NCBI RefSeq assembly: GCF_004363215.1
Contig: NZ_SNYS01000006.1
Coordinates: 153,262 to 217,261, forward strand
Length of the DNA stretch: 64,000 nucleotides
Origin: Methanimicrococcus blatticola
Lineage (GTDB): Archaea > Halobacteriota > Methanosarcinia > Methanosarcinales > Methanosarcinaceae
Reading direction: 5' to 3'
In this document: one piece after another, positions 17,743 to 26,437 of the stretch
Layout of the letters: each line of letters begins with the position of its first letter
How positions within the stretch are numbered: position 1 is the first letter of the stretch
Translations under genes and position numbers: made by a program
The notes under the pieces: model-generated
Database searches by the model: none
What the model saw: only the letters and a program-made list of their open reading frames with translations
What the model was told of the DNA's origin: nothing

Positions 17743-18684
17743 TTATTTTGATTTACTGAAATGAATTGCTTCCGATAATGTTATTTTCCAGAATTCTTCT
17801 TCTTCCCAATTCTCAGGAAATCCCATTGCTTTCAATTTTAAATTCGGGTATTTTTTAAGCAATTTTATTAATTGAATTTTAAAATCATTTTTTGAATCTA
17901 TTATGTTTAACATATATTGTATACAACAAAGGACGGCATAAATTTTGTTTGTGTATACCTTTTTATTCTTGACAAATAAATAATGTGTATTTTGTGGCAT
18001 TATGATTCTGGGCGCAATCGTTCTGTTCCATAATCGGCTATGGTGAGCACATATATTTCGAATATTGTTCAAACAGTGCATCCAATTTTCTAAAATATGA
18101 GCTGAAGGAAGGCCGAAATAAGTTACAATTTCTTTTTTACAGGGATCTTTTGAATTCAGATTTGAAAATAAATTCGATAAATATCCGAAAGTGACTGTTT
18201 CTAAGCTTGACCAGCAAGGCGGCTCAGTCGGATTTGTATATGTTTTATAATAATGTTTTATGAATTCTTCATTACTGTTTTTTGAATCTGAACAAAGTTT
18301 TAAAATTGCCGCACTATGTTTTGTTTTATCTGTAAAATGAATCGGGTCGAAATGCCAATGGCTGTTTTTATGTCCGACAGCATATCTGTAAATTATCTGG
18401 GTGCGCAGTCCGATCTCTATCTTTTCAATCGTGTATAATATTAAAGATCGAAATTCACTGTCAAAATTATACAAATCTAAAACCGTTTCAAAATTTACTG
18501 AACCGATGAAAAGCTGTGATGGGTCTGTGTTATTTTGAAATGGATATGTATATCCACGAAACCTATAGTAATTGTTATTATAAAAAAAGTGTTCTGCAAC
18601 CTCTTCATCAGTAATAATCAAACCTCTTGTTTTTAACAAAGAAATTTGATCACGGACAGACAAAGGCGGTTTCGCATATTGCAT
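17743..18684 (-). CDS. Abi_2 (AbiD/AbiF) family HEPN protein
   Basis: 313 aa. Abi_2 proteins act in phage abortive infection in bacteria and contain a HEPN-type RNase fold. Typical blocks here: KPPLSVRDQISLLKTRGLII, YYRFRGYTYPF, IEKIEIGLRTQIIYRY, WSSLETVTFGYLSNL and the R-x4-H catalytic-type motif in RNICAHHSRLWNR. Codon use is more AT-rich than its neighbours, which suggests transfer. Start ATG 18684; no strong ribosome-binding site. The preceding 105 bases hold a promoter, an operator-like palindrome and a GC-rich hairpin. Target unknown. Confidence 0.88.
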   Translation of the reverse strand: MQYAKPPLSVRDQISLLKTRGLIITDEEVAEHFFYNNNYYRFRGYTYPFQNNTDPSQLFIGSVNFETVLDLYNFDSEFRSLILYTIEKIEIGLRTQIIYRYAVGHKNSHWHFDPIHFTDKTKHSAAILKLCSDSKNSNEEFIKHYYKTYTNPTEPPCWSSLETVTFGYLSNLFSNLNSKDPCKKEIVTYFGLPSAHILENWMHCLNNIRNICAHHSRLWNRTIAPRIIMPQNTHYLFVKNKKVYTNKIYAVLCCIQYMLNIIDSKNDFKIQLIKLLKKYPNLKLKAMGFPENWEEEEFWKITLSEAIHFSKSK

Positions 18685-18711
18685 TCTTGATCAAAAATTA
18701 AAATGTGGATG

Positions 18712-18748
18712 ACCCGCCGAGTGTGCATCGCTGAGAGGCCCGGCAGGT
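18712..18748 (-). ncRNA. candidate structured RNA upstream of Abi_2
   Basis: On the minus strand ACCUGCCG (18748-18741) pairs with CGGCGGGU (18719-18712), an 8-bp stem with one G-U, around a 21-base loop; a U-rich tract follows. It is far richer in GC than its surroundings. It could be a separate small RNA or the 5' leader of the Abi_2 message. Confidence 0.5.
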
Positions 18749-18760
18749 ACTGTTAATCTA

Positions 18761-18785
18761 ATGTTGAACTTCAACATATATATGT
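18761..18785 (-). promoter_or_regulatory. TATA box and overlapping operator palindrome for Abi_2
   Basis: ACATATATATGT (18774-18785) is a TATA box and itself a palindrome. ATGTTGAACTTCAACAT (18761-18777), a perfect 8-bp inverted repeat around one base, abuts it where a repressor would block transcription toward the hairpin and Abi_2. Confidence 0.55.
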
Positions 18786-18789
18786 TTTC

Positions 18790-19545
18790 TTATTTTTTTT
18801 TACATTTACAATTCTGAATCAAATCACAATACACTTTTTCAATGATTGTTTCCAGATTGACAATATCTTCGCGGTTGTATTCGAGAAGTGTGTCCAGTGC
18901 CGCCTCATCACCGCGTTTGTAGCGGTGCCACAAGCGAACCGCTTCCCATCCGTCAACCTCTTTAATATTGTCGCCACGAACGATTCCCATTTCGCGTTCA
19001 ATCTTTTTGAGACCGCCGCAGTAGCCGATGCGTTTGAGCGGATACATTAAATCAATATGAAGCTGATCAAAATTAATTTCCGGAAATTCGCGTTTGATAA
19101 ACGGCAGATCGAAGCGGGCGCCGTTAAACGTGATGAGCATTTTGTATTTTGAAAACTCGTCAACAATTTCATCCAAATCAATGCCTTGAACGTATGTTCT
19201 GGCTTTTTCTCGGTTGTAAATTCCGACAACCGTAATCGTATCCTGACCGGGCGCAAGACCCGTTGTTTCAATATCAACGAAAGCGACATCTTTTGAAAAT
19301 TCAGAATAAGCACGCCAATGCTCGGCCGAAGGCAGGCTTTGCGCGAAATAACAATGGTCTTTTTCTTTCAAATGCGATTCCGATTCGTCAACGCCGACGG
19401 AAATCGCTTTCTTTTTGGTTTGGGAAACCGGAAGGCTGTCAAGTTGTTCAATAGCTTCATCCCATGAATTGATTCCGAAATCCCAAATGTTTTTCTCCGC
19501 ACCTTTTCCGATGCCGGTCATGTGGAGATAAGAGTTTCTAAGCAT
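18790..19545 (-). CDS. RNase H-like 3'-5' exonuclease family protein (YprB-type)
   Basis: 251 aa. The exonuclease fold motifs appear in order: DIETTG (Exo I), ITFNGARFDLPF (Exo II) and YNREDIVNLE (Exo III, with the final Asp). An N-terminal HhH-like segment (HMTGIGKGAEKNIWDFGI) may bind DNA. Metal-dependent nuclease activity on single-stranded nucleic acid is likely; substrate unknown. The gene reads toward Abi_2, but the Abi_2 gene has its own promoter. Confidence 0.82.
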   Translation of the reverse strand: MLRNSYLHMTGIGKGAEKNIWDFGINSWDEAIEQLDSLPVSQTKKKAISVGVDESESHLKEKDHCYFAQSLPSAEHWRAYSEFSKDVAFVDIETTGLAPGQDTITVVGIYNREKARTYVQGIDLDEIVDEFSKYKMLITFNGARFDLPFIKREFPEINFDQLHIDLMYPLKRIGYCGGLKKIEREMGIVRGDNIKEVDGWEAVRLWHRYKRGDEAALDTLLEYNREDIVNLETIIEKVYCDLIQNCKCKKK

Positions 19546-19933
19546 ATTTGAATCAATAGAGATTCAGTTCTTTAAAGTTTTTGACGAATCCGATAAAGGT
19601 TGAGAATCGAAAATATTTGAAACATCTCTTAAATCATCCAAATCTCTCTTGAAAGCGAACACAGGCGCATCATTTCGTTTGAGCCGCTTGCGTTCCTTTC
19701 AGCCGCATGCACTTTATTTTCGTTCCGACACTGCCGGATTTTTCGAAAAAACGAGCTTTGTAGGAATGTCAACAGCTTGCCTTTTTCCTCAAAAAAGGCA
19801 TGAAGCAAACTATATATAGATTCAAAACCGATTAAGAATTGCAATAAATCAATGAAATTTATTGTATTATCTCTAAATCAGTGATGAAAATCTCAAAAGA
19901 ATATGAGACTTTATCTCAAAAGGATATGAGAGT
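19546..19933. other. gene-free stretch with hairpin
   Basis: No convincing gene. A 9-bp hairpin TGCCTTTTT / AAAAAGGCA (19778-19800) lies next to a minus-strand TATA-like CTATATATAG (19811-19820). A 71-codon minus-strand frame covers it but starts upstream of that box and has no family features. A small RNA on the minus strand is possible. Confidence 0.3.
19891..19931 (+). repeat. two 18-bp direct repeats, likely operators
   Basis: TCTCAAAAGAATATGAGA (19891-19908) and TCTCAAAAGGATATGAGA (19914-19931) differ at one base, lie 23 bp apart start to start, and each is an inverted repeat (TCTCA / TGAGA). They end just before the 54-aa gene. Confidence 0.55.
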
Positions 19934-20098
19934 ATGCAGACAATGCAGAACATCAGTACAAAAAAAACTGTAAATAAAAATACAACGGAAAACGCGCCTT
20001 TCGGTGCAGGAATCACCAGTCAAACAAAACTCACACTCACAAGATTATTCATGCTTGCCTCGATATTCGGGCTGGCGTGGCTTGTTACAGCGCTTTGA
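19934..20098 (+). CDS. small membrane protein, 54 aa
   Basis: Starts MQTMQNISTKKTVNK and ends in one membrane helix (LTRLFMLASIFGLAWLVTAL) right at the C-terminus, preceded by FGAGITSQTK. This resembles a tail-anchored protein. A second ATG three codons in is possible. No family recognised. Two near-identical 18-bp repeats sit directly upstream, and the second overlaps the ribosome-binding region, so it appears to be regulated. Confidence 0.6.
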   Translation: MQTMQNISTKKTVNKNTTENAPFGAGITSQTKLTLTRLFMLASIFGLAWLVTAL

Positions 20099-20221
20099 CG
20101 CGCTTCTGTGAATTTAAAACAATGAAACCTTAAAGGGTTTCAATTGTTTTTCTTTAAAACTACTTTTCAAACATATTTCAACGGCAGCAGAAATGCTTTT
20201 TGTTCATTTCATCTGTTCATC

Positions 20222-21112
20222 TCATTTATTCGCCGATTTGTTTTTTATTGTTCTATTGTTCATCTGATATTTTCCGCTTCTGAACGCTTCAATCATATTT
20301 CCCGTTAAACTCATTAATGAATCAACTTCGGGAATCTCTGTTCTGGGAACCCAAACAGCCTCTGACAATTCTTTATCATCCAAGCGAAGAGTGCTGTCGC
20401 CGTCTAAATCCGCGAAAAATCCCGCCAGCAAAGATTCAGAAAGTCCCCACGGCTGGCTTTTGTAATATGTAATATTTTTCACATGAACGCCGACTTCTTC
20501 TAAAACTTCCCGGCGAACCGCGTTTTCCAAAGTTTCGCCGATTTCAACAAAGCCCGCGACAAGCGCGTAATTTCTGTATTCAGAAGCCGCCGTTGTGTAT
20601 TTTGTCATCAAAAGGTCTTCGCCGTTTTTAATGCCGACAATGACAACGGGCGAAATTTTCGGATATTCCGTCAGATGGCAATTCGGGCAAATAACGGCGC
20701 GCTCGTCATTTTTATGCGTTGTTTTCTCACCGCAGCGTCCGCAAAATTGACGCGTTGAATACCATTTCGATAAATGAAACGCGGTCGCGCATGCAAATGC
20801 CTGAGTTTTCGCGGCATCGGTTAAAACGCCCCGCATTTTTTTATATTCAAAACGTTCGCCGCTTTCCAAATCTTTCCCGACACTGGGCGCCGCTAAAAAA
20901 TAAGATTCATTGTTGATTGAAAAAAGATAAACCGCATTTTTTTGAATTTTTACTTTCTCTTCAAAATCATCAAACCGAGGAATCTCAAGAGCCGTTTCAT
21001 CATTTTTCAACAAAACCAGATCCTCTTTGAAAATCAAAACAAAATCGAAATCCTTCGGCTCTTTGTTTTCAAATTCATTTCGGAATTGATTCGGTTCGAT
21101 GTCTTGAAGCAT
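20222..21112 (-). CDS. nudC: NAD+ diphosphatase, Nudix family
   Basis: 296 aa. NudC splits NAD(H) to NMN and AMP. A zinc ribbon (CGRCG ... CPNC) precedes the Nudix box GFVEIGETLENAVRREVLEEVGV-type segment at about residues 185-207, and the family's SQPWG motif follows. Last gene of a minus-strand group with DUF531 (21 bases upstream). Confidence 0.93.
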   Translation of the reverse strand: MLQDIEPNQFRNEFENKEPKDFDFVLIFKEDLVLLKNDETALEIPRFDDFEEKVKIQKNAVYLFSINNESYFLAAPSVGKDLESGERFEYKKMRGVLTDAAKTQAFACATAFHLSKWYSTRQFCGRCGEKTTHKNDERAVICPNCHLTEYPKISPVVIVGIKNGEDLLMTKYTTAASEYRNYALVAGFVEIGETLENAVRREVLEEVGVHVKNITYYKSQPWGLSESLLAGFFADLDGDSTLRLDDKELSEAVWVPRTEIPEVDSLMSLTGNMIEAFRSGKYQMNNRTIKNKSANK

Positions 21113-21133
21113 GTTTTCGCCGGCTTTCAGTTT

Positions 21134-21694
21134 TTAGTATTTTTCATTTCCCGCGTTTTTCTGTCTCTGCTCAAGCGCGAAAGTCAGTGCGTTAATCTGT
21201 GTCGGAATCGCACCGATTGCCGTGCATGTTTCCAAAGAAATACCTTTGGTTGTAATGTCCAAATGATATTCCGCGCGTTCGAAAAGGTCTTTCGGCAAAC
21301 CTTTGCGGCCGAGGCCGACCAAAAACATATACGATTTTTTGCGCATATTTCCGGCGGCGACATCAAGCGGCGTCAGCACTTTTTGAGGATACGGTTTAGA
21401 TGTGGTTGTGACAACGGATCCGAAATGCGCGGGAAACCCTTTCGGCGGGAGGTCTGATACAAACAAATGATGTTCTTTATTGAGCAAATCCAAATATTTG
21501 CCGGATTCACCGATTGTGGTTTTATCCATTACGAATTCAACGAGTTCGTCTTTGTCCATTTTAAACGGAAAATCAAAAAGTGCGAGAGAAAAACCGTAAG
21601 CGTAACAAATCGGCGCGGCGCGGGCAATTGCCCTGTAATGCGCGTCCACGATTTTAATTTTGTCATACATATTGACGATACCCATTGTCAGCAT
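21134..21694 (-). CDS. DUF531 family protein, predicted RNA methyltransferase fold
   Basis: 186 aa. The family is confined to archaea and thought to have a SPOUT-like fold. The N-terminal segment VDAHYRAIARAAPICYAYGFSLALFDFP and the C-terminal FLVGLGRKGLPKDLF with LDITTKGISLETCTAIGAIP match it. Role unproven. Adjacent to nudC, 21 bases apart. Confidence 0.85.
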   Translation of the reverse strand: MLTMGIVNMYDKIKIVDAHYRAIARAAPICYAYGFSLALFDFPFKMDKDELVEFVMDKTTIGESGKYLDLLNKEHHLFVSDLPPKGFPAHFGSVVTTTSKPYPQKVLTPLDVAAGNMRKKSYMFLVGLGRKGLPKDLFERAEYHLDITTKGISLETCTAIGAIPTQINALTFALEQRQKNAGNEKY

Positions 21695-21796
21695 AATTTT
21701 CCCTCTTAAGTTGTTTTATTGGTTTTATTGTTCAGAAAACGGCTTTTCGTTTATACTTTTTGACCATACTTTTTGATCGAACGCCGGATTTAATTT

Positions 21797-22291
21797 TCAT
21801 TTCGATTCAAGCCGTTTTGCTAAAACCGTTTGATTGCAGTTGTCATGGCTCTCACAAGAGATACATTCCTCCCACAATTCTTTTTTTACACATTCGGCCT
21901 GCTTTTCAAAACCGAGGTGTTCAAAAAAATGAGGCGCGGTTGTGCGCGTGTAAATCGTGTCCGAAGTCATTTCCGGCGATGCGGCTCTGTCTTTTTCAAT
22001 TTCTTCAATCAGCCGATTTAAAAGAAGTTTCCCGTATCCTTTTCCTTTAAAGGAAGGCATCACTGCGATGGTGTGAATTTCATAAAAAGAAATGCCTGTT
22101 TTGATTGATTTTAATTTTTCAAAAACGGCGCAACCGATTATTTTTCCGTTTGTTTCGGCAACATAAAAATCATTATGCGGAATGTCATCGCGGTCTAAAA
22201 AATAAGTGGATAAAATGATTTCAATCGCCATTTCATCTTTTTTTTCGGCGGGGCGTATGATGACATCTTTTTTATTTTCCGTTTCCGTCAT
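21797..22291 (-). CDS. GNAT-family N-acetyltransferase
   Basis: 164 aa. The acetyl-CoA-binding motif is clear (IHTIAVMPSFKGKGYGKLLLNRL). The C-terminus is Cys-rich (CVKKELWEECISCESHDNC), which resembles ArgA-type N-acetyltransferases that have a Cys cluster. It would acetylate an amino group with acetyl-CoA; substrate unknown. 21 bases after larE on the same strand. Confidence 0.85.
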   Translation of the reverse strand: MTETENKKDVIIRPAEKKDEMAIEIILSTYFLDRDDIPHNDFYVAETNGKIIGCAVFEKLKSIKTGISFYEIHTIAVMPSFKGKGYGKLLLNRLIEEIEKDRAASPEMTSDTIYTRTTAPHFFEHLGFEKQAECVKKELWEECISCESHDNCNQTVLAKRLESK

Positions 22292-22312
22292 TTTTCCGTC
22301 TCACCATTCTCT

Positions 22313-23176
22313 TTAAATATCCATGCTGCCGCTTCTGAATCCTTCCAAGTCGATCGTCATGTAAGAAAAACCGTTTTGTTTCAAAAACAGAATGAATTCT
22401 TCAATTCCCTTTTGATTTTTTTCATCGAAGAAAATCCTCCCTTCTCCTTTCCCGACTTCAACGCGCGCGATATTTCGACCGGTGTCATCCGTATGGCAGC
22501 GGATTCGAATTTGACGCGCGCCGAGATTTTCAATCATTTTTTCGGCGGCGTCGATTGTTTTCAAAATTTCAGAAGTCAACGGGAAATCATATGAAAAACG
22601 TGTCGCAAGGCAGGACATTGAAGGCTTGTCGGCGACAGCGAGATTTTTGCGCCGCGCTATTTCTCTGATTTCCTCTTTCGTTATTTTTAAATCGGCAAGC
22701 GGGGTTTCTATTTTCGGCAATTTTGCGCCCCGTTTTTCTTTTAATTCCAAAAGTGCCGAATATCCGGGGCGCGGAATTTCATTGGAATCGTTCATCAGCT
22801 TATCGGAATAATTCGTTCCTTCAATGACGGTTTCAAATCCGTTGTCTTCGGCGTATTTCAAAAGCGTTTCAAACATTTCTTTTTTACAAGCGTAACAGCG
22901 GTCTTTTTGATTGTTTTTGATTTCCGGAATTTCCAACATTTTCTTTTCAATGAAAATATGCAGAATCCCGATTTCATTTGCCGTTTCGAGCGCGTTTTGG
23001 ATTTCCCGATCCGATACGAGTTCTGTTTTCACGGTGACGGCAAGCGCATTGATGCCGGCAGCAGCGGCAAACGAAGCGAGAAGCGCACTGTCCACGCCAC
23101 CCGAGAAGGCGATTAAGACGCTTTTCTGATTCTCAAAATAAGCAGAAAGAGCTTCATTTTTGCCGGTTTTTGTCAT
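22313..23176 (-). CDS. larE: LarE-type ATP-dependent sulfur transferase
   Basis: 287 aa. The PP-loop SGGVDSALLASFA binds ATP. DRCYACKKEMF holds the Cys-x-x-Cys region used for sulfur donation, and CLATRF is a conserved downstream segment. In lactobacilli LarE makes the nickel-pincer cofactor of lactate racemase. No larB, larC or larA gene is in the window, so another sulfur-transfer role is possible in this methanogen. Confidence 0.88.
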   Translation of the reverse strand: MTKTGKNEALSAYFENQKSVLIAFSGGVDSALLASFAAAAGINALAVTVKTELVSDREIQNALETANEIGILHIFIEKKMLEIPEIKNNQKDRCYACKKEMFETLLKYAEDNGFETVIEGTNYSDKLMNDSNEIPRPGYSALLELKEKRGAKLPKIETPLADLKITKEEIREIARRKNLAVADKPSMSCLATRFSYDFPLTSEILKTIDAAEKMIENLGARQIRIRCHTDDTGRNIARVEVGKGEGRIFFDEKNQKGIEEFILFLKQNGFSYMTIDLEGFRSGSMDI

Positions 23177-23312
23177 TTTATTCCCTGGTCTGATAATTCC
23201 GTTTTATTTTTTAATGGTATGCATGACATTCAATTATATTTATTGATTTTTATTTTCATTATTCGGCGCGTTCGGCGGAAAGTTAATAAACATTCTGGTT
23301 TTTCCAATCAAT

Positions 23313-23323
23313 GCTATTTATAA
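23313..23323 (+). promoter_or_regulatory. TATA box of leuD-like gene
   Basis: CTATTTATAAAGG precedes the gene by about 25 bases; it supports the start at 23347 and makes the ATG at 23311 unlikely. Confidence 0.5.
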
Positions 23324-23346
23324 AGGAATTCACCAAAGTGATTACC

Positions 23347-23841
23347 ATGGAAAATAAAACTTATAAGGGAAAGGCCTTCAAATTCGGTGACGACGTTGAC
23401 ACCGATGCCGTTATTCCGGGCACTTACCTAATTTTTAACACACCGGAGGAATTGTCGCAGTACACATTCTGCGGCGTTCGCCCTGACTTTGTGAAGCAGG
23501 TTCAGCCGGGCGACATCGTCGTCGGCGGCAGCAATTTCGGATGCGGTTCCTCACGCGAACACGCACCGCTCGCCCTCATCGGCTCACAAGTCAGTTGTGT
23601 CATTGCGAAATCATTCGCACGCATTTTTTACCGCAATTCCATTAATGTCGGTTTACCGCTCGTTGAGTGCGCGGAAACGGACCGTATTAGCGACGGCGAC
23701 ATTTTAGAAGTCGACCTCGGCGCAGGAATTGTCAAAAATATTACCAAAAACGAAGAATACAAAACCGTGCCGTTCCCCGACTTTTTATTACAGATTGTAG
23801 ACGACGGCGGGTTAATTAAGCACACGCAAAAGAATCTGTAA
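23347..23841 (+). CDS. 3-isopropylmalate dehydratase small subunit (LeuD / HacB type)
   Basis: 164 aa. Start ATG 23347 follows a GTGAT ribosome-binding motif, and MENKTYKGKAFKFGDDVDTDAVIPG is the family N-terminus. GSNFGCGSSREHAPLAL is the swivelling-domain signature. The loop after GTYL reads IFNT, not the YLRT motif reported for homoaconitase small subunits, so isopropylmalate isomerisation (leucine) fits somewhat better than the coenzyme B homoaconitase. The large subunit is not nearby. Followed 120 bases later by a partner dehydrogenase. Confidence 0.85.
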   Translation: MENKTYKGKAFKFGDDVDTDAVIPGTYLIFNTPEELSQYTFCGVRPDFVKQVQPGDIVVGGSNFGCGSSREHAPLALIGSQVSCVIAKSFARIFYRNSINVGLPLVECAETDRISDGDILEVDLGAGIVKNITKNEEYKTVPFPDFLLQIVDDGGLIKHTQKNL

Positions 23842-23961
23842 TTTGCGTGAGCGTTTCGGATTTCGGAATTCATTTGAATTCCATTTCAAATTTCTTTATT
23901 CTTTTCATTTTTATTGATTATTCTTTAAAAAAATTTAAAATAAAACTCAGGAGCATCAAAA

Positions 23962-25098
23962 ATGACTCAATATAAAGTGCCGACAATCGGCGGTGACGGA
24001 ATCGGGCCTGAAATCATCAGGGAAGGACAAAAAGTGCTTGACGCAGCCGGAGAAGTGTTCGGCTTTGATGTCGACTGGATTGATTTCCCGCACGGCGCCG
24101 ACCACTATTTGGAAACCGGCGAATTGGTTTCCGATGAAACAATCAAAGAGCTTTCCGGCTACAAAGCCATCTACCTCGGCGCGCTCGGCGACCCGAGATT
24201 GACACCGGGAATTCTGGAAAAAGGAATTCTTTTGAAACTTCGTTTCGCGTTTGACGAATACATCAATCTCCGCCCGATTAAGCTTTTGGACGGCGTTGAA
24301 ACACCGCTCAAAGACAAAACCGCCAAAGACATTGATTTCGTTGTCGTTCGCGAGAACACGGAAGACTTTTACATCGGCATCGGCGGCCGCGCATCAAAAG
24401 GAAAAAAACAGGATCTTCTTGAAGTTGAGAGAGATCTTTACAGCGCGAAATTCAATTTGGACATTGAAACCGACAGCGAAGAAATCGCTTACCAAATCGG
24501 CATGATTTCAAAAGAAGGCACCAAGCGCGTGATGGAATATTCTTACGATTTGGCCGCCAAACGCAACAACCATTTGTCTTCCGTTGACAAGGCAAACGTT
24601 TTGTCCGACATTTACGGCTTTTGGCGCGAAACTTTTGAAGAAGTCGGCAAAGGATATCCGACGGTTCAAACCGATTTCAATTATGTTGACGCCGTTACCA
24701 TGTGGTTTGTTAAAAACCCTGAATTCTTTGACGTCGTCGTGACACCCAATATGTTCGGCGATATTATTACCGATCTCGGCGCGATGATTCAGGGCGGCCT
24801 CGGCCTCGCGCCCGGCGGCAACATCAATCCGAAAGGAACAAGCATGTTTGAACCGATTCACGGCTCCGCCCCAAAATACAAAGGCATGGACCGCGCGAAT
24901 CCGCTCGCAACCATCTGGGCCGGCGCGCTTTTGATTGAAACGCTCGGTGAAAAAGAAGCCGCCGACACAATCGTCAAAGCAATTGAAAAGACGATTCTTG
25001 ACAAGAAAGTCAACACCGTTGACATGGGCGGCAGTGCCAAGTGTTCTGAAGTCGGAACAGAAGTTGCGAGATTGGTGAAAGAACTCGGCAAAAACTGA
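23962..25098 (+). CDS. isocitrate/isopropylmalate dehydrogenase family (LeuB or AksF)
   Basis: 378 aa. [10 protein letters not shown] opens the NAD-binding family; the [15 protein letters not shown] loop, [41 protein letters not shown] and [19 protein letters not shown] are the substrate and metal motifs. It oxidises and decarboxylates 3-isopropylmalate (leucine) or homoisocitrate (2-ketosuberate for coenzyme B). The LeuD neighbour favours leucine. CAGGAG lies 10 bases before the ATG. Confidence 0.9.
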   Translation: MTQYKVPTIGGDGIGPEIIREGQKVLDAAGEVFGFDVDWIDFPHGADHYLETGELVSDETIKELSGYKAIYLGALGDPRLTPGILEKGILLKLRFAFDEYINLRPIKLLDGVETPLKDKTAKDIDFVVVRENTEDFYIGIGGRASKGKKQDLLEVERDLYSAKFNLDIETDSEEIAYQIGMISKEGTKRVMEYSYDLAAKRNNHLSSVDKANVLSDIYGFWRETFEEVGKGYPTVQTDFNYVDAVTMWFVKNPEFFDVVVTPNMFGDIITDLGAMIQGGLGLAPGGNINPKGTSMFEPIHGSAPKYKGMDRANPLATIWAGALLIETLGEKEAADTIVKAIEKTILDKKVNTVDMGGSAKCSEVGTEVARLVKELGKN

Positions 25099-25142
25099 GT
25101 TTTTACTTTTTATTTTTTCTTTTATTTTTTGAGGTGTAACAA

Positions 25143-25476
25143 ATGAAAGTAGGATTAAATCCGATGTCAACAAACAGAAGATACATGTCCGGCAACGACC
25201 GATTTTAAATTTATGCGCGAGAAAAGGGGTGCTTTTGAAGGCATCGAAGAAGAAATTGAAATTGTCGGCGTGAATTCATGCGGCGGGTGTCCCGGTAAAA
25301 AAGCTGTGTTCCGAGCTCAGGAAATGGTTCGGCGCGGCGCGGATACAATTGCTTTCGCTTCGTGTATTTCTAAAGGGACTCCTATCGGTTTCCCATGTCC
25401 GTTCGCAAAAAAAATGCAGAATGCGGTTCAAACAGTCGTCGGCGATAATATTCGAATCCTTGAATATACGCATTAA
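25143..25476 (+). pseudogene. CGGC-domain metal-binding protein, frameshifted
   Basis: The ATG at 25143 with GAGGTG upstream begins MKVGL. One base too many in the A-run at 25157-25159 shifts the frame; without it the frame reads IRCQQTEDTCPATTDFKFM and continues to SCGGCPGKK and the end at 25476, 110 aa in all. As given, the upstream frame stops near 25206. The CGGC motif and the Cys-rich N-terminus suggest metal or sulfur binding. Real mutation or sequence error cannot be told apart. Confidence 0.75.
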
Positions 25477-25534
25477 AAAAGATTAAAACCAGTTCATTTT
25501 TTAAAAATTAAAAAATTAATGCAGAAGAAGAACT

Positions 25535-26437
25535 TCATTCTTCTTCATCATAAATCATTGTGCCGATGCCGGTATCTGTGAAAAGCTCAAGCAAAAGCGA
25601 ATGCGGTGTGCTGCCGTTGATGATATGGACGCTTTCAACGCCGCTTTTGACGGCGACTTCGGCACCTTTGATTTTCGGGATCATGCCACCTGAAATGATT
25701 TCCTCTTCTATGAGTCCGTCAATTTCGGAAAGTTTGATTTTTGAAATCCGACTTTCTTTGTCTTTCACGTCACGGAGGACGCCGGAAATGTCGGTCATCA
25801 TAATGAGTTTTTTCGCGCCCATGGCCGCGGCGATGTCACCTGCAACGGTGTCGGCGTTAATGTTAAGCATCTGGCCTTTTTTATCAATCGCAATCGGGGA
25901 AATGACCGGGATGTAATTGTTTTCAATCATGATTCGAAGAAGCCCCGGATTGATGATTTCGGTTTCGCCGACCCAGCCGATATCCACGTCTTCTTCGTTG
26001 CCGTCGATGATGATTTTTTGATTTTTCTTTTTGGCGGCGACAATTAAATTTGAATCCACGCCATTGATACCGACGCCTTTGGCGCCGTGTTTATTGATCA
26101 GTGAAACCATTTTTGTGTTAATATTTCCGACCAAAACCATCATCGCGATTTCAAGCGTATCGTCATCGGTGACACGTAGACCGCCTATAAATTTCGGCTG
26201 CTTGCCCATCTTTTCCATTTTCTCATTGATTTCGGGACCGCCGCCGTGAATGATAATCGGGTTAATGCCGACATAATGAAGCAAAACAATATCTTGGATG
26301 ATTTTTTCCATGACGGCTGTGTCTTTTTCAGGATTCAGCATCGCGTTGCCGCCGACTTTAATCACCATTGTCGATCCTGAAAAATCGCGGATGTAGGGCA
26401 ATGATTCAATCAAAACATCTTCCAATTTAAGTGTCAT
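25535..26437 (-). CDS. argB: acetylglutamate kinase
   Basis: 300 aa. ArgB phosphorylates N-acetylglutamate in arginine synthesis. VIKVGGNAM near the N-terminus and IIHGGGPEINEKMEKMG form the ATP- and substrate-binding sites; INADTVAGDIAAAMGAKKLIMMTDISGVL and GGMIPKIKGAEVAVKSGVESVHIING complete the family. Convergent with the CGGC gene. Confidence 0.95.
   Translation of the reverse strand: MTLKLEDVLIESLPYIRDFSGSTMVIKVGGNAMLNPEKDTAVMEKIIQDIVLLHYVGINPIIIHGGGPEINEKMEKMGKQPKFIGGLRVTDDDTLEIAMMVLVGNINTKMVSLINKHGAKGVGINGVDSNLIVAAKKKNQKIIIDGNEEDVDIGWVGETEIINPGLLRIMIENNYIPVISPIAIDKKGQMLNINADTVAGDIAAAMGAKKLIMMTDISGVLRDVKDKESRISKIKLSEIDGLIEEEIISGGMIPKIKGAEVAVKSGVESVHIINGSTPHSLLLELFTDTGIGTMIYDEEE

Noticed and set aside
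22313-23176. Lactate racemase cofactor pathway
   Set aside because: LarE alone, without larB, larC or larA in the window, is not enough to claim it, even though a GlcD-type dehydrogenase is present elsewhere.
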